Shown: positions 27,039-34,996 of the stretch, piece after piece
Position numbering within the stretch: position 1 is the first letter of the stretch
Layout of the letters: each line of letters opens with the position of its first letter
Origin: SLHU01 sp009929975
GTDB taxonomy: Bacteria > Bacillota > Clostridia > Saccharofermentanales > UBA5734
DNA: 64,000 bases
Direction: 5' to 3'
NCBI GenBank assembly: GCA_040776905.1
Contig: JAXGZQ010000001.1
Coordinates: 744,001-808,000, forward strand
Translations under genes and position numbers: made by a program
Notes under the pieces: model-generated
The model's database searches: none
Told to the model about the DNA's origin: nothing
Seen by the model: the letters and a program-made list of their open reading frames with translations, nothing else

Positions 27039-27972
27039 ACCTCTGCAGCAGTGAATTGGCGCGGAAATAGTCCCAGGTGATACCGGCCTCGCCCAGTTCA
27101 CGCTGATTGGCGACCCCTTTCAGTCCGTCATGGTGATAATCCGAACCACCGGAGATGATCGCGACCCGCGATTCGTAGCGCTGCCGGATTTCCTGTTCAA
27201 TCTCACCAGGTGTCATGGTTCCCTTATAACTCGTTTTTGGATACGTATAGCAGGCTTCAATTCCGGAAAGTCCGGCTTCAATCAGCCGATCAATATAGGC
27301 AGCCCGCGGCATGGCGGCACCATCGACATTTGTTTCTTCGTCGATCAGGTACGGATGGGCCAGAATCGCCAGACCACCGCTCTGCCGGATCATCTCAATG
27401 GCACGGCGCGGATCAATTTTTTCACGCTTGACATTAAAGACCGGATTGTCACGCACCATCAGCTTAGCCTCTGCCCAGGTTTTTGTATAACCGGCTGCGG
27501 CGATCGCCTCAAAGACATGCTTGCGCTGAACCTCCTCAGGGCGCCGCGGCTGGCCGTGGTTATCCAGAATATCCTGCCAGGTCACTTTGATGTCATGTTC
27601 ACAGAGGATTTCCGTCAGACGCCGGTAGCCATTGACTTTACTGTTTTCAGCAAACCGCTCCGCCTCCTGCATGGCCGGCGAGTCAAAATCGCAGCCGATG
27701 CCGACAATATGGACATCATCGTTTTCGGTATCGCAGGAAAATTCGATACCGGGAATGAAGATGAGCCCCCGGCTGGCGGCATATTCGACCGGATCGATTG
27801 TCCGGCCGTCAATCTCGATCTGTTTCGGCGGCCGTACGTCATGGTCAGACAGAACGAGAACACGCAGTCCCCGTTCCACGGCCAGGTCAATCAAAGCCTG
27901 TGGCGAATCATTGCCGTCTGATCGATTGCTGTGGGTATGCATATCACATGGGTACTTAGCCTTGCCAGTCAT
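27022..27972 (-). CDS. PHP-domain phosphoesterase-like protein
   Basis: The product (316 residues) has the PHP signature CDMHTHSNRSDGND near the N-terminus, LVLSDHDVRPP, and a later HPYLIDEE and SGGSDYHHDG; these supply the usual metal-binding His and Asp set. PHP proteins cut phosphate esters or nucleotides. The ATG at 27972 is chosen because GGAGG ends 8 bases upstream. It lies 51 bases after the class II aldolase gene and probably is co-transcribed with it, so it may act on a phosphorylated sugar; this is inference. Confidence 0.87.
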   Translation of the reverse strand: MTGKAKYPCDMHTHSNRSDGNDSPQALIDLAVERGLRVLVLSDHDVRPPKQIEIDGRTIDPVEYAASRGLIFIPGIEFSCDTENDDVHIVGIGCDFDSPAMQEAERFAENSKVNGYRRLTEILCEHDIKVTWQDILDNHGQPRRPEEVQRKHVFEAIAAAGYTKTWAEAKLMVRDNPVFNVKREKIDPRRAIEMIRQSGGLAILAHPYLIDEETNVDGAAMPRAAYIDRLIEAGLSGIEACYTYPKTSYKGTMTPGEIEQEIRQRYESRVAIISGGSDYHHDGLKGVANQRELGEAGITWDYFRANSLLQRFIPAG

Positions 27973-28023
27973 TTGGATCACCTCCGACCATTGTCATGGT
28001 TCGCTTTTTGCTTAATTCCGGTC

Positions 28024-28878
28024 TCATGCCCTGTCGGCGCTGCCGAACAGTTTCATATGCACGGTCGCAATTTCCGCAACCGCCTTCATGGCCGCCGCGT
28101 CTGATTTGAGCGGATTGTTCTCTTCCGCATGCGCCTGCAGATAGCTGAGCAGACTCTGACACCAGGCGATTTTCACAGCGGTGGAAATATTGATCTTCGC
28201 CGCACCATTTTCGACACAGCGGCGGAACGCTTCGTCAGACAGGCCCGTGCCGCCATGAACCACCGTCGGGCATTCAACCCGGTCTGTGATTGTGCGCAGC
28301 AGATCAAACTCAACGTTCGGCACACCCTTATAAAGACCATGTGCCGTGCCGATCGCCGGAGCGAACGCGTCGATCTTTGTTTCTCGGCAATATTCGACCG
28401 ACAACGCGGGATCGGCCAGTGTGGCATCCCGTTCCGAGACGACAATATGATCTTCCACACCGAGAATCGCGCCAAGCTCACCTTCAACCGAGACTCCCCG
28501 GGCATGGCAATAGGCGGCGACACGTGCGGTCTCACGCATGTTTTCCTCATATGGGTGCTTCGATAAATCAATCATGACGGATGACCAACCCAGGTCGGCA
28601 CAACGCAGTGCCAGATCAATATCGGTACAGTGATCAAGGTGGATCGCGACAGGAACAGCCGCGGCTTTTGCCAGATGTCTCAGAAAATGGATCAGCGGCT
28701 CAGCTCCGATCGCCTTAACCGTTGAGACGGATGTCTGCAGGATCAGAGGTGAACGGATCGCCTCTGCCGCCTGGACAATGGCCTGAGCGGTCTGGAAATT
28801 GACGATATTGAAGGCGGCGACAGCATAGCCGTCCCGCGCGGCCGGCTGCATCACTTCGGCTAGATTTACAAGACTCAT
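28024..28878 (-). CDS. Class II fructose/tagatose-bisphosphate-type aldolase
   Basis: This 284-residue zinc aldolase matches the FbaA/GatY/KbaY family. Motifs are YAVAAFNIVNFQ, HLDHCTDIDLA with the first metal His and catalytic Asp, GELGAILGVED, AIGTAHGLYKG, VVHGGTGLS and KINISTAVK. It would split a ketose 1,6-bisphosphate. The short length and clustering with catabolic genes favour a tagatose- or KBA-type role rather than glycolysis, but fructose bisphosphate cannot be excluded. The ATG at 28878 follows GGGAGG. Operator 3 lies 30 bases upstream, so it is probably under LacI control. Confidence 0.9.
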   Translation of the reverse strand: MSLVNLAEVMQPAARDGYAVAAFNIVNFQTAQAIVQAAEAIRSPLILQTSVSTVKAIGAEPLIHFLRHLAKAAAVPVAIHLDHCTDIDLALRCADLGWSSVMIDLSKHPYEENMRETARVAAYCHARGVSVEGELGAILGVEDHIVVSERDATLADPALSVEYCRETKIDAFAPAIGTAHGLYKGVPNVEFDLLRTITDRVECPTVVHGGTGLSDEAFRRCVENGAAKINISTAVKIAWCQSLLSYLQAHAEENNPLKSDAAAMKAVAEIATVHMKLFGSADRA

Positions 28879-28908
28879 GGACGGACCTCCCTGTTGATCA
28901 CGCATCTG

Positions 28909-28922
28909 TGAAAACCTTTTCA
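28909..28922 (-). promoter_or_regulatory. LacI-type operator 3
   Basis: TGAAAACCTTTTCA has two perfect 6-base arms around CC and lies 30 bases before the class II aldolase gene. It matches operators 1 and 2. Confidence 0.72.
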
Positions 28923-29058
28923 TACTCATCATAGCACAATCGCTTTGGATTGGAAATTGCCGACCCGAATCTATGATTCACCGTTTTTTTCATGTATGAT
29001 TGAACTATCATTCACAGGCCATTCAGAGGCCGGTGACAGATTGACGGGAGGACATCAA

Positions 29059-30012
29059 ATGCAGACAGATAAGACACAGCAAGTCATTCGGGCCATGCTG
29101 GCCATGCAGCGATATGCCTGGGAACAGGGCACCGCCTCACAGGCCTTATGGGAAGCCGGAGAAAAAGACTGGATGATTCTGATGGCGCGCGAAGCGGTTC
29201 ATCGTCAGGATGAAGTCGGTCGTACCGCCAAGCTGAACGAGACCGGCCTGACAGACCCCTGCTCGAACGGCGAACCGATTTACCATGCCTGGGAGCTGAC
29301 CGGAGATGATACCTTCCGCCAGGCCTTTGACCGCCTGCTGGAATGGGCGCTGGTCAAGGCTCCGCGCAGTGCTGATGGCATCGTCTATCATATCGACCAG
29401 ACCACGCAGTTCTGGGTGGATTCCTTTTACATGCTGCCGCCGTTCCTCGCCTTTGCCGGCCATTACGATGAAGCGGTCAAGCAGATCGACGGATTCTGGA
29501 AAGCCCTGCACGATGAAGAAGCGGGACTGCTCTCCCATATGTGGGATGATGTTGAGAAAGTATTCAAGCGCAAAGCGTTCTGGGGCGTCGGCAACGGCTG
29601 GACGATGGCCGGCCTGGCCCGGGTGATTGACCTGCTGCCTGAGAGCCACGCGGCCGACAAAAAACGGCTGATCGAACGAAATCGCAGCCTGATTGACGCC
29701 TGCCTGCGCCATCAGCGCGATGATAAGCTGTTTCACGATGTGCTGGACGATCCGGACAGCTTCATTGAGGTCAATATCGCCCAGATGCTGGCTTACGCGA
29801 TTTACCGCGGGTTGGCCAGCGGCTGGCTGCCCGCTGACTACCGCAAGACCGCGGACGATATACGGGCCGCGGTCTGGGAGAAAGTGGATGAATACGGCTG
29901 CGTGACCGATGTCTGCGGACCGCCGCATTTTGTCTCGCCCAGCTGGGCCGTTGAAGGACAGTCCTTTTTCATTCTGATGGAAGCCGCACGGAACAAGCTG
30001 GTCAACCACTGA
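29059..30012 (+). CDS. GH88/GH105-type unsaturated glycuronyl hydrolase
   Basis: The protein (317 residues) resembles the unsaturated rhamnogalacturonyl or glucuronyl hydrolases (alpha/alpha barrel). These remove the 4,5-unsaturated uronic acid made by polysaccharide lyases. Family-like segments are RYAWEQGTASQAL, the acidic WVDSFYMLPPFLAFAG, and GVGNGWTMAGLARVID near residue 180. No signal peptide is present, so it acts in the cytoplasm. The ATG at 29059 follows GGGAGG by 8 bases; the upstream reading to 28945 is unlikely. The product would feed unsaturated uronates to the neighbouring catabolic enzymes. Confidence 0.83.
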   Translation: MQTDKTQQVIRAMLAMQRYAWEQGTASQALWEAGEKDWMILMAREAVHRQDEVGRTAKLNETGLTDPCSNGEPIYHAWELTGDDTFRQAFDRLLEWALVKAPRSADGIVYHIDQTTQFWVDSFYMLPPFLAFAGHYDEAVKQIDGFWKALHDEEAGLLSHMWDDVEKVFKRKAFWGVGNGWTMAGLARVIDLLPESHAADKKRLIERNRSLIDACLRHQRDDKLFHDVLDDPDSFIEVNIAQMLAYAIYRGLASGWLPADYRKTADDIRAAVWEKVDEYGCVTDVCGPPHFVSPSWAVEGQSFFILMEAARNKLVNH

Positions 30013-30109
30013 TCAGCCGCTGATCGTCTGCTGGTCGTCTGCCCCGCTCCGATGCCGATCATCACGTCTTGCCACCACACCTGGCGGCCTATTATTCGGG
30101 AGCTTAATC

Positions 30110-30630
30110 ATGAAGTATACATTTCGTTATTATGACGAATCAGATTATCTTGCCACCCGTGAGCTGGTCTTCGCCAGCCTTTCGATGTCGAGCTGCCGGA
30201 GGGATTCAGCATCAGGGATGGCCGTGAAACCCCCGCGTTTTTTCTCGCGAATGTTCACGCGTTTTCTTTTCAATACGGCCAGCCGTATACCGACAATGGG
30301 GAACAGGCCTTCTCAGATCTGCGGCGGATGCCGGCTTATCGGCCGGAGCTCGAACTGACCGTCATTGATCCGGAGGGCAAGCCGGCCGGGATCGCGATCA
30401 TCTGGTATGACCCGTCGATCCCCTATTGCGAACTGGAGCCGCTCGGCGTCGTCTGGTGGCATCGCCGGAAGGGACTGGCACGCGCCCTGATTTATGAAGC
30501 GGCCAACCGGGTCATGCGGCTGGGACCGAGCCGCGGCATGCTCGGTGGCGATCAGGCCTTCTATACCGGTCTCGGTTTTCAGCATGAAGCCTCGGATGAA
30601 TTCTGGCAGTGGCGGCGAAAAGTCCGCTGA
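30110..30630 (+). pseudogene. Broken GNAT acetyltransferase
   Basis: The start MKYTFRYYDESDYLATRELVF reads in one frame (from 30110). From about 30181 the second half reads in another frame, with FDVELPEGFSIRDGRE, then YRPELELTVIDPEG and the acetyl-CoA-binding GVVWWHRRKGLARALI to 30630. In related GNAT proteins this second half follows a full first domain of more than 100 residues, which is missing here. So the gene has lost an internal segment and the frame at the join. A sequencing error alone would not explain the missing segment. The remains lie between the glycosidase and the AEC gene. Confidence 0.75.
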
Positions 30631-30635
30631 CCGGG

Positions 30636-31577
30636 TCAGATGAGCGCGAAGCCGCGCAGGACCGTAATCCAGATGAACAGAGTCAGGACACAGAAGATGG
30701 ACGTATAGACGAGGATCTGTCCGGCCAGCTCATGTTCAGCGTTCATCTGCTGGGTCATCGTATAGGACGACACAGCGACCGGGCCGCCGAATAAAGCCAG
30801 GTAACTGACCAGGACTTCGCCGCGCAGACCCAGAAGAATCGCGCCGCCCAGCGCCAGAAGCGGCACAAGCATCAGTCGGGCACTGACACCGGCGATCAGC
30901 TGGAACAGGTACGTGCGGGTTTCTGAGAAGAAAAACTGGCCGCCCAGCGCGAACAGGGCGATCGGTGTGGCAACGGCGGATAAACCGGCCATGGTGTTTT
31001 CCAGCAAGACTGGCCAGCGAATACCGGCCAGAAGCGTGGCCAGGCCTAGCACCGAAGCGATGATCAACGGATTGGTCACGATGCCCTTGAACAAGATCCT
31101 TGGACTGATTCTGCCCTCTTTGCGATAAAACTGCAGAATGAAGACCGCCATCAGGTTGAACAGCGGAATGACAATCGCGATCAGCACTTCCGTCAGGCCG
31201 CTGCCGCCTTCCGGCAGCAGGGCGTTGGCCAGCGGAACTCCGAAAAGAACATAGTTGCTGCGAAACATGGCCTGAATCAGAACCCCGCGCCGGCGGCGCT
31301 CCGGTTCCGTCCGGCTGATCACCAGCCAGCTCAGACCAAAGATGACGAGAATGGCACCGATGGCGTAGAAAATAGGACCTCCCAGCCGGACCGTCAGGAT
31401 GCTCGAACGGTAAATATTGACATAAATCAGCAGCGGCAGGAATATCTGAAAAATCAGCTTATTCAGTTGAACAAATGTTTCCCGGTCAGCCATCTTGAGC
31501 CGTCGTGCAAGATAGCCGAGACTCATGGCCGCAAACAGCGGAAACACACCGTTCAAAGCAAACATCATACTGCTCAT
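30636..31577 (-). CDS. AEC (auxin efflux carrier) family transporter
   Basis: The product (313 residues) is a membrane protein with about 10 hydrophobic segments and the two-part AEC plan. The first half begins with FALNGVFPLFAAMSLGYLARRLK, and the second with IRWPVLLENTMAGLSAVATPIALFALGG. AEC carriers export or import small carboxylates such as malate. It lies 19 bases after the sulfatase gene, so they are likely co-transcribed. The start may be ATG at 31577, with GGGG upstream, or the GTG at 31589. It may move an organic acid of the sugar-acid pathway. Confidence 0.85.
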   Translation of the reverse strand: MSSMMFALNGVFPLFAAMSLGYLARRLKMADRETFVQLNKLIFQIFLPLLIYVNIYRSSILTVRLGGPIFYAIGAILVIFGLSWLVISRTEPERRRRGVLIQAMFRSNYVLFGVPLANALLPEGGSGLTEVLIAIVIPLFNLMAVFILQFYRKEGRISPRILFKGIVTNPLIIASVLGLATLLAGIRWPVLLENTMAGLSAVATPIALFALGGQFFFSETRTYLFQLIAGVSARLMLVPLLALGGAILLGLRGEVLVSYLALFGGPVAVSSYTMTQQMNAEHELAGQILVYTSIFCVLTLFIWITVLRGFALI

Positions 31578-31596
31578 GCATGACCCCACATCGTGC

Positions 31597-33114
31597 TCAT
31601 TGGATGCCGCGCCTTCCGGATGCCCCTAAATTTTTATGACGAACCGCGTGTTCCATCGGCAGGCCGGTATCATAATCCAGCTGCCGGTTCTCCAGTTCTT
31701 CTTCCCGCTGCCGGGTCATCCCGGTATAGTCCCAGGTTGCCGGTCGGGCATCCTGCCGCCAGGTCCGGCGTTCCCACCAATAACCGCGGAACGGGTCGCG
31801 GGTTTCGTTCTGGTGGTCAAGGATCGCGTCATGCAGGCGATCGCGAATGGCTTGATGGGCTGGTGAATCAATCAGGTTGCGCATCTCGGCCGGATCATCC
31901 TGCAGATCGTAGAGCTCATCCCGATCCATCAGATTGATCGCCAGTTTATAACGGCCATCATAGGCAGCCCTTAATGGCTGAAACCCGCCGAATCCGTCAT
32001 GATCAATCTCGTAGCGGCCAAAACCGATGAAAACCTGTTCATTGACTCGCTGGACCGCTCCGGTCAGCTGCGGCAGCAGGCTCTTGCCGGAAAACGCTTT
32101 CGGCTGCGGCAATCCCATCAGATCGAAGACGGTCGGCGCGATATTGATATGAGATACAGGCGCATGGTCGCGGCAGCCTGACGGCAGACCAGGTGCGCTG
32201 ATGATCAGTGGAATATGTGTGATCTCCTCATAAACAGCCGGTCCTTTGCCGCTGAGCCGGTGGCTGTGCAGAAAATCGCCATGATCCGATGTGAAAATGA
32301 TACAGGCATCCGGCGTGTGCCGGCGGATCGCGGCGACAACCCGGCCGATTTGTGAATCGACGAAGCTGTGGCAGCCGAAATAATCAGGTTCACGGATTAC
32401 CGGTGTCGGGCGGTCCCCTTCCAGCTGTGATCCGGCCCAGGCCCGCTGGCTGGCCGGTTTGTCCGTCAGCGGATCATCAATATTGCAGGACGCGGGAAAG
32501 GTATAATCCTGGTACATGGACGCATAAGGCTCCGGGCAGAGAAAAGGACCATGCGGCTCATCGTAGGATACCGTCAGAAAAAACGGCTCATCGTGATAGT
32601 GCTCAAGAAAGCGGATCGCGCGGTCACTGCACTGCGAAGCATAAGTAAATGAGGCCTCAATCCCCTCACGGTTTGTCTCTGTCTGCCGGGATCGGCGACG
32701 GTCATCCTCTGACAAGCCGTCGAGATAGCAGCGCATATCAAACCAGTAGTCCTGATCCCAGCCGTCAGGGCATTGGCCGGTTCCGAAATAGTCTCCGCCG
32801 TCAAGATGCCATTTGCCGATATACGCGGTGTGAACACCATGCTGTTGCAGCCGCTGGCCGATTGACCAGGCTGTCCGGTCAGGTCCGGTGGAGTTGCTCC
32901 AGCAGTTGATCTCATGCGGGTACCGGCCGAAAAACAAGGCAGCCCGTGCCGGCTGGCAGACCGGTTGTGTGGTATAAGCCTGCTCGAACAGGCGCCCCTC
33001 CGCGGCCAGCTGGTCAATACATGGGGTGAGCAGTCCGGTCTGGCGATAACAGCCGAACATATCATGCCGCTGCGTATCGGTCATGATCAGAACGACCCGT
33101 TCATAGTCTGCCAT
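31597..33114 (-). CDS. Type I sulfatase (Cys-type active site)
   Basis: The 505-residue hydrolase removes sulfate esters. The N-terminal metal site reads LIMTDTQRHDMFGCY. The active-site signature is QPVCQPARAALFFGRYPHE, where Cys (of CxPxR) is the residue that must become formylglycine. FTSDHGDFLHSHRL supplies later metal ligands. The Cys form needs an anaerobic maturase (anSME) not seen in this window. No signal peptide is visible, so the enzyme is probably cytoplasmic, acting on imported sulfated oligosaccharides or small esters. The ATG at 33114 follows GAGGTG by 6 bases. Confidence 0.92.
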   Translation of the reverse strand: MADYERVVLIMTDTQRHDMFGCYRQTGLLTPCIDQLAAEGRLFEQAYTTQPVCQPARAALFFGRYPHEINCWSNSTGPDRTAWSIGQRLQQHGVHTAYIGKWHLDGGDYFGTGQCPDGWDQDYWFDMRCYLDGLSEDDRRRSRQTETNREGIEASFTYASQCSDRAIRFLEHYHDEPFFLTVSYDEPHGPFLCPEPYASMYQDYTFPASCNIDDPLTDKPASQRAWAGSQLEGDRPTPVIREPDYFGCHSFVDSQIGRVVAAIRRHTPDACIIFTSDHGDFLHSHRLSGKGPAVYEEITHIPLIISAPGLPSGCRDHAPVSHINIAPTVFDLMGLPQPKAFSGKSLLPQLTGAVQRVNEQVFIGFGRYEIDHDGFGGFQPLRAAYDGRYKLAINLMDRDELYDLQDDPAEMRNLIDSPAHQAIRDRLHDAILDHQNETRDPFRGYWWERRTWRQDARPATWDYTGMTRQREEELENRQLDYDTGLPMEHAVRHKNLGASGRRGIQ

Positions 33115-33236
33115 GATAAGCACCTCGCTTTTCCTGATTATCCGTTATTCTATCATACCGCATGCTTCATGTCCGGCCGGATGAATCTGTTATAATGACA
33201 TCAATGACAGACCCCATCACCCGGAGGTGCAGCGCA

Positions 33237-34205
33237 ATGTTGACATTGGAACAACTCAGACAGATTCATGTCCCCCTGACCCGGCAGCATGATTACGACG
33301 CGTTCTGGCGGCGCAGCCGTGATGTCGCCCGGCAGCAACCGGTTGACGCGCAGGTTGAGCCGATTGATTATCCGGTTTCATCCGTCCGGGTCTTCGATGT
33401 AACTTATCGCGGCTTTGATACAACGCCGATTCATGGCTGGCTGATCATCCCGCACCCGCTGCCGCAGCCAAAGATCCCATGCCTGATCCATTTTCACGGC
33501 TTCAGCGGGGACCGCGGCTGGCCCGGCCAGTATCTGCACTGGACCTCGCTCGGCATCGCGGTCCTGGCGATTGACTGCCGCGAGCAGGGCGGGCATACGG
33601 GAAATCATGCGCAATACAACAGCGGACATCTGACTAATCTTGCCTGCAAAGGAATTCTCGATCCATATGAGTATTATTTTCGCGCGGTTTATATGGACTG
33701 TGTCAAGGCCCTCGATTTCGCCTGCCATCAACCGCAAATCGATCCTCAGCGGCTGATCCTCGAAGGCGGCAGCCAGGGAGGCGCGCTGGCGATCGCGGCT
33801 GCCGGCCTCGATGCACGGCCATGGCTGGTCATGGCCGACGTTCCGAGCAACTCCGATCTGAGGCAGCGGGTCGAGCAGGAACATGGTTCTTTTGCCAGCG
33901 TTGCCGACTACCTGCGCCGCCACCCCGACGATCTGGACCAGGTCTTCAAGACCCTGAGCTATTTTGACACCATCAATCTGGCTGACAGAATCCGGGCACC
34001 GCTCCTCGCCTCAGTCGGTCTTAAGGATTCAGTCTGTCCGGCTGAATGCTTCTTCGCCACCTATAACCGCATAACAGCACGCAAGGACATCGTTCTTTAT
34101 CCCTATAACGGACATGAAGGCGGCGGAGCGCTGCACACGGAGCGGAAGCTGGCCTGGCTGGCCGAATGGCTGGGCAGGGATCAGTCGCGCAACCGCTCTG
34201 ATTAA
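33237..34205 (+). CDS. Acetyl xylan esterase (CE7 family)
   Basis: The enzyme (322 residues) removes acetyl groups from xylo-oligosaccharides and related sugars. It has the family segments PIHGWLIIPHP, CLIHFHGFSGDRGWP, the nucleophile EGGSQGGALAIAAA, the acid VGLKDSVCPAE and the His in NGHEGGG. It has no signal peptide and so works inside the cell. The ATG at 33237 lies 9 bases after GGAGG. A TATAAT at 33191-33196 could be its -10 element, although no good -35 is seen. It is transcribed alone and ends at a shared terminator with deoC. Confidence 0.92.
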   Translation: MLTLEQLRQIHVPLTRQHDYDAFWRRSRDVARQQPVDAQVEPIDYPVSSVRVFDVTYRGFDTTPIHGWLIIPHPLPQPKIPCLIHFHGFSGDRGWPGQYLHWTSLGIAVLAIDCREQGGHTGNHAQYNSGHLTNLACKGILDPYEYYFRAVYMDCVKALDFACHQPQIDPQRLILEGGSQGGALAIAAAGLDARPWLVMADVPSNSDLRQRVEQEHGSFASVADYLRRHPDDLDQVFKTLSYFDTINLADRIRAPLLASVGLKDSVCPAECFFATYNRITARKDIVLYPYNGHEGGGALHTERKLAWLAEWLGRDQSRNRSD

Positions 34206-34214
34206 CGGAAAAGA

Positions 34215-34237
34215 AAACGGCCGCCAGGCGGCCGTTT
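34215..34237. terminator. Bidirectional terminator
   Basis: AAACGGCCGC (34215-34224) pairs with GCGGCCGTTT (34228-34237) around CAG, between the convergent esterase and deoC genes. Confidence 0.8.
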
Positions 34238-34241
34238 CTGA

Positions 34242-34967
34242 TTAAATTTCCTTACCATCATCATCCGGTTGAAACAGCGACCTGTTTTGCTCCCGCGCGA
34301 TTGCCTCCGTCATGATGGTTTCAGTCGCCGTCGCCCCGAAACGCGACGCACCGACAGCCCTGACACGCAGAGCCGCGTCAAGGGTGCGGATCCCGCCGGC
34401 CGCTTTGATCTGGACATGATCCGGTACACTTTTGCGCATCAGGCGCAGATCAGCCAGGCGGGCACCCGAAGGCGCGTATCCGGTCGATGTCTTGACAAAA
34501 TCAGCACCGGCTTCTGCCGCGATCCGGCAGGCAGCCGCGATCAGCTGCGGTGTCAGATACGCGTTTTCCAGAATCACTTTCACCCGGACATCCTCGGCAT
34601 GTGCCACATCACAGACCGCACGGATATCCTCAGACACATAGGTCTCATCTCCGCCGAGCAGGCGGCCGATATTCAATACCATATCAAGTTCACGACACCC
34701 CTGGCTGATCGCCTGACGGGCTTCGAAAACCTTTGTTTCCGTTGTATGACAGCCATGCGGGAAGCCGATCACCGTCGTGACCAGGACCGAGCTTCCGCTC
34801 AGTATCCTGACGGCAACCGGCACATCACAGGGTTTGACACAAACAGTCGCTGTCTGGTAATCCATCGCGATCCGACAGCCGTCAATCACCGTCTGTTCCG
34901 ACATGGTCGGATGCAGCAGTGAGTGGTCGATCATCGCCGCGATATCAGATGCTTTCAGTATTTCCAT
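34242..34967 (-). CDS. deoC: Deoxyribose-phosphate aldolase
   Basis: DeoC cleaves 2-deoxyribose 5-phosphate into glyceraldehyde 3-phosphate and acetaldehyde. The product (241 residues) has MIDHSLLHPTMSEQT, VLVTTVIGFPHG, KVILENAYLT and the Schiff-base region FVKTSTGYAPSGA. KAAGGIRTLDAA follows. The ATG at 34967 follows AGGAGG by about 6 bases. It lies 30 bases after the enolase-superfamily gene and is probably in its operon, so it may take part in sugar-acid breakdown as well as in deoxynucleoside salvage. Confidence 0.92.
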   Translation of the reverse strand: MEILKASDIAAMIDHSLLHPTMSEQTVIDGCRIAMDYQTATVCVKPCDVPVAVRILSGSSVLVTTVIGFPHGCHTTETKVFEARQAISQGCRELDMVLNIGRLLGGDETYVSEDIRAVCDVAHAEDVRVKVILENAYLTPQLIAAACRIAAEAGADFVKTSTGYAPSGARLADLRLMRKSVPDHVQIKAAGGIRTLDAALRVRAVGASRFGATATETIMTEAIAREQNRSLFQPDDDGKEI

Positions 34968-34996
34968 TTGCTTCCTCCTGGTTCTGTTGTCTGTGT

